This document shows positions 58,000-63,132 of a stretch of DNA of 63,132 nucleotides, in pieces; within the stretch, counting starts at the first letter, position 1; the number at the start of each line of letters is the position of its first letter. Source of the stretch: a virus; IMG/VR virus record IMGVR_UViG_3300005095_000109, positions 1 through 63,132 of that record; one strand, given 5' to 3'. Under the pieces are notes generated by a model. The model was not told the origin of the DNA, searched no databases, and saw nothing but the letters and a program-made list of their open reading frames with translations. Both the position numbers and the translations under genes were made by a program.

Positions 58000-58570
58000 C
58001 TTCGCTTAGTTTAATGAGTAGTTTACGTGCTTCATCTTCTATTTCTTCTTCTGTAAAGATAAGACTTATCTTCCTTATACCTTTCATAGATAGTATGCGA
58101 GCCAGTGCTGCCTCTATCAGTATTCTGAATGCTTTAAGGACTATGTATGCTTGGGCGTGTGCTGGCGGCTCAACGTATTTGTAGTCAACAGTTGGGTGAG
58201 TGAAGAACATATGTGCAGAGAAGACGTTTTTGTCTGTGTTGAATGACAGTGTGATGTTTAGTTCATCTCCGTATGGTGTCTTATAGAGTAGTTTATGTTT
58301 TGGCAATTCTGACAGCGACACTTCTGCTCTATAAGGCAGTGCTATCTGTTCTGCGAGAGATATTGTTGTGAAGAATGCTGTGTTGATTGTTGACATGCTA
58401 TCTGGGTGTGTCGTTAGGAGGAAGTGCAGTGCGTCTTTTGCTGCTGTGATTAGTTGCCTGATAGCTGGTTTAGTTAAGTATGCTTTGACGAGTCGTATTG
58501 CTTCGTCCATGACTTCTTCCTTGTCTATGTTTAGTTTGCTTTGCAGTGTTGTTCTAAACATTCTTCTCAT
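57992..58570 (-). CDS. Hypothetical protein, 192 residues
   Basis: The protein starts MRRMFRTTLQSKLNIDKEEV. Helical N-terminal half (DEAIRLVKAYLTKPAIRQLI), a strand-rich middle (YGDELNITLSFNTDKNVFSA) and a C-terminal helical end (LIEAALARILSMKGIRKISL). No family recognised. It is the first gene of the minus-strand cargo operon. Confidence 0.68.
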   Translation of the reverse strand: MRRMFRTTLQSKLNIDKEEVMDEAIRLVKAYLTKPAIRQLITAAKDALHFLLTTHPDSMSTINTAFFTTISLAEQIALPYRAEVSLSELPKHKLLYKTPYGDELNITLSFNTDKNVFSAHMFFTHPTVDYKYVEPPAHAQAYIVLKAFRILIEAALARILSMKGIRKISLIFTEEEIEDEARKLLIKLSEDV

Positions 58571-58638
58571 TGCTATGTGATTTAAGTTAGTGTTGTTTAG
58601 TTATGTAAATTTACGGTTGAGAAGTTAAATTTAGTTTT

Positions 58639-59157
58639 ATGAGGAAGCCGAGGAACAGGCTGTTTAGGAAAAAGATGAGGGATGGTAAAAGTAATTTCAT
58701 TGAGCGTCCGTTTTTGATGCTTAGGCGTCCTCGTTACATTGATGTGTTTTTCTACATGTCTCTTGGCATTTATGCTATTAAGGCTGCCTATATGCTTGAT
58801 GTGTTGATGAGGTGTTATTTCGGCATTATTGATTGCATTAAGCATGTTTATGGCGGTGTTGTTTGGTATTTGCCTATTGAGTGTTCCTCTTATGATTTTA
58901 GCCTTTACAGCGATAGGTATGTTGAAGTGGAGACCATTGGTAAGATGGCCGAGATGAAAGGGCTTGTTTATGTTTACAAGCCAACGAGATACACTGCTTA
59001 CCTGAGACCCACTGATAAGTTTATTATGCTGTGGCATGACAGGTATAGTTATACTCTGTTTTTTGAGTTGTGTAGTAACATAGCTCATTCTGAGGATAAG
59101 ATTGTTAGGTATTGGGCTGCTCGTGATGGTGCTATTAATTCGTTTGTTGCGATGTGA
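58639..59157 (+). CDS. Second solitary plus-strand hypothetical protein
   Basis: This 172-residue protein starts MRKPRNRLFRKKMRDGKSNF. A basic N-terminus is followed by a hydrophobic segment (YIDVFFYMSLGIYAIKAAYM) and an aromatic-rich domain (LRPTDKFIMLWHDRYSYTLF). The hydrophobic segment could be a membrane helix. The opposite-strand frame (58597-59088) is His/Thr/Asn-rich and looks like a shadow, so the plus frame is chosen. It converges on the primase gene and overlaps its end by 23 bases. Confidence 0.62.
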   Translation: MRKPRNRLFRKKMRDGKSNFIERPFLMLRRPRYIDVFFYMSLGIYAIKAAYMLDVLMRCYFGIIDCIKHVYGGVVWYLPIECSSYDFSLYSDRYVEVETIGKMAEMKGLVYVYKPTRYTAYLRPTDKFIMLWHDRYSYTLFFELCSNIAHSEDKIVRYWAARDGAINSFVAM

Positions 59158-61567
59158 TGTTAGTTATGCTTAGCAGTGTCTGTTCTATTTCGTAAGCCAT
59201 TGACTTAGTTTGTTCGTCTGTTAGCATGTCTGTTTGCGGGGCTATAGCCTGTGCTATGTTTTGTGTTTCCTGAATTAAGTGTGGGTTGTTTGCTATTAAT
59301 GAAAGGGTTTTTTCAGTTAATGGCGACAGGTCAAAGTATTTGATGTGTTGAGGGGTTAGGGCTATGACGTATGACCTTTTGTTGCCTATTCGTATTCGTG
59401 ATTTAGTTGTTTTAGTTGTGTTTTTGAAGAAGTCGTATATGTCTTTTGTTTCAATGCCTTTTATGTGTGGCATATTTGCTATGATAGAGATTAGTGCGTT
59501 TATGTTTATGTAGAAATATCCGTTTCGTGGTATTACCACTTCCGTTGGCGGTATGTTGTGTATCCATTCTGTTCCGAGCGTTAGGCAGTCCAATGCCTGC
59601 CTAATGGTCTCAAGGATTTCTATCTGTTTATTAGTTAGGCTTTCCAGTATTGCTTCTTTTGAAAGGGTCTGTTTCACTTCATCTGGTGAGAAGAAAAGCC
59701 TGCCACGTGGTGTTTCGTGTGGTATGTTGTGGAACAGCCAGTGTATGAACAGTCTTGCTTCGTCGTATAGTTTCTGTTCAAGGTATGGGTCGTTCCTGTG
59801 TGGCTTGGGAACGTTGAGCAGGATAAACCTGTCTTCCTCCTCTGCAAGGGGCAGGAAGTCTATGTTGTTTGTTGAGAGGCAGAACACTCCGTAGAAGTCC
59901 CGTGTAGTGGCTTCTGTAAACTTGCCCTCTACTGATATTGTTGTGTTAGTTATGTATGCTTTTAGGCTTTCAAGGGCTTTGCGTTTGCTAATAAGTGCTT
60001 CTTCTATTAGGCACAGGCGGGCGCTGGCAAACGAAGCGTTGAACCTGCTTTCAAGAACTGAGTTGTTTACCCATACGCCGGCACCCCCTACTATGTATGC
60101 CAGCAGGCGTTGGAACAGTGTTTTGCCTGTTGCCCTGTGTGCCGAGTGCAGGACAAGAGCAGGCAGTTTCTGCGTGGGGTTAAACAGCAGTTGCCTAATC
60201 CATTGCAGTAGCATATACAAACGTTGCTCATTATATGAAGAGATGTGTTTTAAGAACGAGATAGTTACTTCAGGGTAGTCCGTTGGCGGGTCCTTTATCT
60301 CTTCGTCAGTTAAGTATATGTTAAACCTGTGTGCTGTGTTGAGAAGGATGCCTTCTTCAGTTATTATAAAGCGTTTCCACTGTTTATGTGGCGGTGCAAA
60401 CTGCGTTGTCATAGCGACGAACTCAGGTGTGTATGGCAATATATCCTCAACTTTTAAGCCCCACTGCTTGAGGATTGGCGACACGTGAGCCTGCTCAATG
60501 CCAACTATTACCTTGTGGTTGTTGTAATAGGCAAACTGCGGTCTATACAACCTCGCATCCTTCGTCTTTCTTAAAAGGAATGGTTCGTCAGTGTCTAAGG
60601 CGAAGAAATCAACTGCTGATACAATAGCATTAGCGAATGAGTCGCCCTCGGCAGCACGCTTCCTCGCATCGCTAATATTGTCAAGCCAATACTGCTTAGG
60701 CTTGTATGTTGAGACATAAACTGGCTTTGAAACATGTGTTGGCGGCTTGTATAACTTGCCCGGCTCCTCTACAACAAGACCCTTAGCCCATAATAGCAAC
60801 GACTCAAACTTAGATGGCTCAGTAGATTGCAACGGCGGGTCGCAATAGTTCTTGTCGTAATACCTCAGCCAGTGCTCTAAGTCATCAGCATCACCAGTCC
60901 TGCTTGCTATATAGCCTGCAAGGCTCTGCAACGCACTAAACCTACTGCCTTCGCCAACCACATCGCCACGCAAAAAAGGCTCATACTGGCGAGTGGAAAT
61001 AGGCTTGCCATCACGCAAGCCAGTAAGCAACATAAACAACGCAGATAAATCATCATCACACTCAGTAGGCTCGCCAAACTGAACATAAGCATAAGTGCCC
61101 CTCTCACCAGTCCGCTTGTTCTCAATAGACGATGGCGGCAATACACACAAGCCATTAGACAGCACATCAACTCCAGGCAACACACTTATAAACCTGCCAA
61201 TCGGGAAATCATCTGGACGGTAAAAATACAAATGATAGCCACCGCCAGCAGTAGACACTACTAAATCAGACATCCGCAGTATATCATCTACATCATCTAA
61301 CTGCCAGCCCTGAGACAACATAAACTCATATAAACTACGCAAGCCATTAACACCTCCCTTGTAATCAATATCTATAACTAATAAACCACTTCTATTTAAC
61401 AATACACCAACATTGCCAGACCACTTGCCACCTAACACTAACTCGCTCTTAGGGTCATCCATATAATCCTTAAACGCTGGCGCCTTTGACCCATCACGCA
61501 ACGGAACTAACACAAACCCAAAATCCTCAGACAACTCAACTAACCGCTCGTCAACACGTGCCCCCAT
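59135..61567 (-). CDS. Primase-polymerase/SF3-type helicase
   Basis: This 810-residue protein has an N-terminal prim-pol domain: SGLLVIDIDYKGG (D66, D68) and VVSTAGGGYHLYFYRP (H112), followed by LPGVDVLSNGLCVLPPS. The C-terminal half is a D5/SF3-like helicase with Walker A HRATGKTLF (about 478-486), SFASARLCLIEEALISKR and GVFCLSTNNIDFLP. It would prime and unwind DNA at the origin. It is the only replication enzyme besides the SF2 helicase; no DNA polymerase was found, so the prim-pol may extend, or host polymerase is used. Composition flips inside the gene: the C-terminal codons are A/C-rich, the N-terminal ones T/G-rich. Confidence 0.88.
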   Translation of the reverse strand: MGARVDERLVELSEDFGFVLVPLRDGSKAPAFKDYMDDPKSELVLGGKWSGNVGVLLNRSGLLVIDIDYKGGVNGLRSLYEFMLSQGWQLDDVDDILRMSDLVVSTAGGGYHLYFYRPDDFPIGRFISVLPGVDVLSNGLCVLPPSSIENKRTGERGTYAYVQFGEPTECDDDLSALFMLLTGLRDGKPISTRQYEPFLRGDVVGEGSRFSALQSLAGYIASRTGDADDLEHWLRYYDKNYCDPPLQSTEPSKFESLLLWAKGLVVEEPGKLYKPPTHVSKPVYVSTYKPKQYWLDNISDARKRAAEGDSFANAIVSAVDFFALDTDEPFLLRKTKDARLYRPQFAYYNNHKVIVGIEQAHVSPILKQWGLKVEDILPYTPEFVAMTTQFAPPHKQWKRFIITEEGILLNTAHRFNIYLTDEEIKDPPTDYPEVTISFLKHISSYNEQRLYMLLQWIRQLLFNPTQKLPALVLHSAHRATGKTLFQRLLAYIVGGAGVWVNNSVLESRFNASFASARLCLIEEALISKRKALESLKAYITNTTISVEGKFTEATTRDFYGVFCLSTNNIDFLPLAEEEDRFILLNVPKPHRNDPYLEQKLYDEARLFIHWLFHNIPHETPRGRLFFSPDEVKQTLSKEAILESLTNKQIEILETIRQALDCLTLGTEWIHNIPPTEVVIPRNGYFYININALISIIANMPHIKGIETKDIYDFFKNTTKTTKSRIRIGNKRSYVIALTPQHIKYFDLSPLTEKTLSLIANNPHLIQETQNIAQAIAPQTDMLTDEQTKSMAYEIEQTLLSITNITSQQTN

Positions 61568-61613
61568 AACAACTGCATTTTATTCACACACACACACCTA
61601 AACAAAATTAAAT

Positions 61614-61702
61614 GCCGGACGGGGAAACAAATCAGTTAACCACCCGCCCGGCACTCAGTTGGGGGCACGCTGCATAGACTCCAAAACTACACAGCATGCC
61701 CC
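61614..61702 (-). terminator. Paired hairpins between the HU-like and primase genes
   Basis: Two strong stems lie in this gap: GGGGCACGCTG with CAGCATGCCCC (61662-61702, 10 of 11 pairs) and GCCGGACGGG with CCCGCCCGGC (61614-61652, 9 of 10 pairs). The second is followed on the minus strand by AUUUAAUUUUG, so the pair may terminate the HU-like transcript or control the primase. Confidence 0.5.
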
Positions 61703-61710
61703 TCATTCAA

Positions 61711-62199
61711 TTAACCCCTTCCATTCAACAAATCACGTAAACGCTTGCTCTGCTTAAAACGCATACGCCTAACCCTGCCAGTAACAACTCCTATAGGCGT
61801 ACGCCTCGGAGTTATGCTAAACTCCTTAACATCAAACCTGCCAAAACCCTTTATCGTTACTACAAAACCCTCATCAGCAGAACGCTTCAATAACTCAAAA
61901 TAATCACTAACTATATCACGCACAATAGCATACGGATAACCACTCAGCAAACTTAACAATAAACTCAAATCACCATGACTCAACCTGCCCCCAACACCCA
62001 TAGACATCAAACGCTCAGCCTCAACCCTGTCAATCCCACCCCTAAACCTAAACCTGTCCCTATACGACCTCATTAAACCCCTTAACTCACTACGACTACC
62101 CTCTCGCCATAAATCAATTAACTGTGTCCTGTCAAGACCTGAAAAATCCTTCACTACCCTGTCAACCCCAGAATGCCTCAAATAATCACTCTTAGTCAT
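61711..62199 (-). CDS. HU/IHF-like DNA-bending protein with N-terminal extension
   Basis: This 162-residue protein starts MTKSDYLRHSGVDRVVKDFS. Residues from about 80 onward resemble HU/IHF: IVRDIVSDYFELLKRSADEG, then FVVTIKGFGRFDVKEF and RRTPIGVVTGRVRRMRFKQS. HU proteins end with FK-S or FKPGK-L like this. Residues 1-75 are an extra helical domain absent from classical HU. IHF-like proteins occur in crAss-like phages. It lies between the origin candidate and primase gene, so it may bend origin DNA. The mRNA is T/G-rich. Confidence 0.72.
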   Translation of the reverse strand: MTKSDYLRHSGVDRVVKDFSGLDRTQLIDLWREGSRSELRGLMRSYRDRFRFRGGIDRVEAERLMSMGVGGRLSHGDLSLLLSLLSGYPYAIVRDIVSDYFELLKRSADEGFVVTIKGFGRFDVKEFSITPRRTPIGVVTGRVRRMRFKQSKRLRDLLNGRG

Positions 62200-62225
62200 C
62201 TCTCCCTTATTTTACATTTTTTGCA

Positions 62226-62244
62226 ACGTATAATGAACACTAAA
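62226..62244 (-). promoter_or_regulatory. Promoter-like motif before the HU-like gene
   Basis: The minus strand reads TTTAGTGTTCATTATACGT, related to the TTAAATGTT..TATACGT motif at 1083-1106 with one extra base. It lies about 27 bases before the ATG at 62199. Confidence 0.45.
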
Positions 62245-62289
62245 AAGTTCCACATTAAATAATGAACATTTTCGCCCCGTCCCTAAAGT

Positions 62290-62690
62290 GTCCCACCTGT
62301 CCCACCTAACGTCCCAAACCTTGGGACGGACCCCGCACCTGTAACTGGTTGAAAACCAGACAGTTATAAATCAAAATTTGGTCTTGTCCCATCAGAAAAA
62401 ATTATCCTGGGACGCACTTAACTGGCTGTGAGTGAGTATGTTATCACAAGTTAATGTGTGAATGTCCCAGCTGAATGCTATTTATTTATATATATATACT
62501 ACCCCCCTCTCTATTTTTTACCTTTTCACTTTTTATAAAAAAGATGGGACAGATATAGTAAAAGTATAGGAAACTCACTGAAACACACTTAGTTATAGCG
62601 TCCCACCCATACATGGGACACACAACATACACAAAAACAAAAAATAACTGAAACACACACAGTTATGCCACGTCCCATACCAAATGGGAC
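62290..62690. repeat. Array of 12 GTCCCA/TGGGAC motifs
   Basis: GTCCCA occurs at 62290, 62299, 62311, 62386, 62464, 62600 and 62672, and TGGGAC at 62322, 62408, 62545, 62614 and 62685. Three pairs form dyads GTCCCA-N5-8-TGGGAC (62311-62327, 62600-62619, 62672-62690). By chance about 0.2 such hexamers would be expected in 400 bases at even base composition. Confidence 0.9.
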
Positions 62691-62879
62691 AAAACTCAAA
62701 ACTAAGGACACACACATAAGTTTACTTAACTCAAACACAAAATACACACACAAACCCAACTGTACAACAATATAACAACTATTTACTTGACAAAGTGTAA
62801 AAACTAAACAAAAACTCTAACACAACTAAACAAAAACACAACCAGATAAACACACATACACAACACAAATCACTCAATA

Positions 62880-63132
62880 CTACCCATACATCCCAAACAA
62901 ACCATTAAACTCACCTACATACCACTCAGGTAACCACAACAACTCACCACTATACACAACACTACCCAAATCTCTCTCCACAAAACTTACACCTATATCA
63001 ACACCATCTAAACTACCAACAACCACCAACTTAGACTTCAACGCTCCTATATAACCATCTACCCACGCAGAACAAACACTATACAACTTGGCTATCACAC
63101 CATACCACATAGCTCTCCTACAACCATCACAT
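62880..63132 (-). CDS. Hypothetical protein spanning the contig junction (3' part)
   Basis: This is the C-terminal end of the 240-residue protein that starts at base 561. The frame from 63132 to the TAG at 62880 is continuous with that at 1-561. The last residues are FNGLFGMYG. No domain is recognised. Its 3' end faces the gene-free repeat region at 62200-62879. Confidence 0.8.
   Translation of the reverse strand, partial: CDGCRRAMWYGVIAKLYSVCSAWVDGYIGALKSKLVVVGSLDGVDIGVSFVERDLGSVVYSGELLWLPEWYVGEFNGLFGMYG
63042..63132. repeat. Terminal redundancy, right copy
   Basis: This is the exact copy of bases 1-91 and lies inside the coding frame of the gene that ends at 62880. It closes the genome into a circle and should be trimmed once before any gene counting. 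Confidence 0.9.

Larger units (their letters stand above)
62200..62879. other. Gene-free repeat region, replication origin candidate
   Basis: These 680 bases have no credible gene. They contain 12 GTCCCA/TGGGAC motifs (62290-62690), two 43-45-base related units with 70-bp period (62578-62620, 62648-62691), a hairpin (AACTG..CAGTT near 62343-62365) and an AT-rich run (62480-62500) that could melt first. The right end (62700-62879) is A/C-rich low-complexity. The HU-like and primase-helicase genes lie next to it, a usual neighbourhood for an origin. Confidence 0.55.

Noticed and set aside
58597-59088. Minus-strand 163-codon frame
   Set aside because: His/Thr/Asn-rich composition without a hydrophobic core; the plus-strand frame there reads like a normal protein.
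62290-62690. CRISPR array
   Set aside because: Repeats are 6-base motifs in both orientations with uneven spacing; there are no long identical repeats with uniform spacers and no cas genes.

Overview
The window looks like the complete genome of one podovirus-type, tailed double-stranded DNA phage. Bases 1-91 are repeated exactly at 63042-63132, and one open gene (1-561 plus 62880-63041, minus strand) reads through that junction. The molecule is therefore circular or circularly permuted, with a unit length of about 63,041 bp. The host is probably a member of the Bacteroidota. Most starts lack a Shine-Dalgarno sequence, several late genes are preceded by TAnnTTTG (the -7 element of that phylum), and the portal, capsid, ring, muzzle and giant RNA-polymerase-like proteins resemble the set known from crAss-like phages in style and order. 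The genome is shorter than a classical crAss phage, and no replicative DNA polymerase, integrase or repressor was recognised.

Layout: (a) 0.6-3.6 kb, minus strand, is an accessory/early region. It holds two GC-rich genes whose coding sequences are packed with perfect hairpins, a probable structured RNA between them, a low-complexity stretch with two G-quadruplex motifs, a tRNA with anticodon CAU, and an operon with a Csx16-like protein. Each unit starts with the same promoter-like motif (TTAAATGTTC...). (b) 3.7-8.4 kb, minus strand, is an A-rich operon with two amidoligases, two class II glutamine amidotransferases and four small unknown proteins. (c) 8.76-17.06 kb, plus strand, is a DNA recombination module: SF2 helicase, YqaJ-type exonuclease, RecT annealase, RuvC-like resolvase, a YopX-like protein and small unknowns. 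(d) 17.1-39.7 kb, mostly minus strand, is the virion and lysis block. In transcription order it has two tail-appendage candidates, small proteins, TerL, portal, scaffold, major capsid protein, ring/connector proteins, a large muzzle protein, a holin-like protein and a GH108 endolysin. A plus-strand gene with an HENAH zincin motif lies at its end. (e) 39.75-58.6 kb, minus strand, encodes the likely ejected cargo: a 4,727-residue polyvalent protein (RNA-polymerase-like DYDGD motif, SLOG-type GGQTGAD domain, HEFAH motif) and three upstream cargo-like proteins, with two solitary plus-strand genes interspersed. (f) 59.1-63.1 kb, minus strand, is replication: a prim-pol/SF3 helicase, an HU/IHF-like protein and a 680-bp gene-free region with 12 copies of GTCCCA/TGGGAC, the best replication-origin candidate.

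Reading of the whole: the giant protein could enter with the DNA and transcribe first genes. The prim-pol, helicase and recombination genes would copy the genome from the 62.3-62.7 kb region, and the late block would build and release the particle. The amidoligase operon, the Csx16-like gene and the hairpin-saturated genes are the parts least explained by a standard phage plan. All functional calls come from reading motifs by eye; no database search was run.
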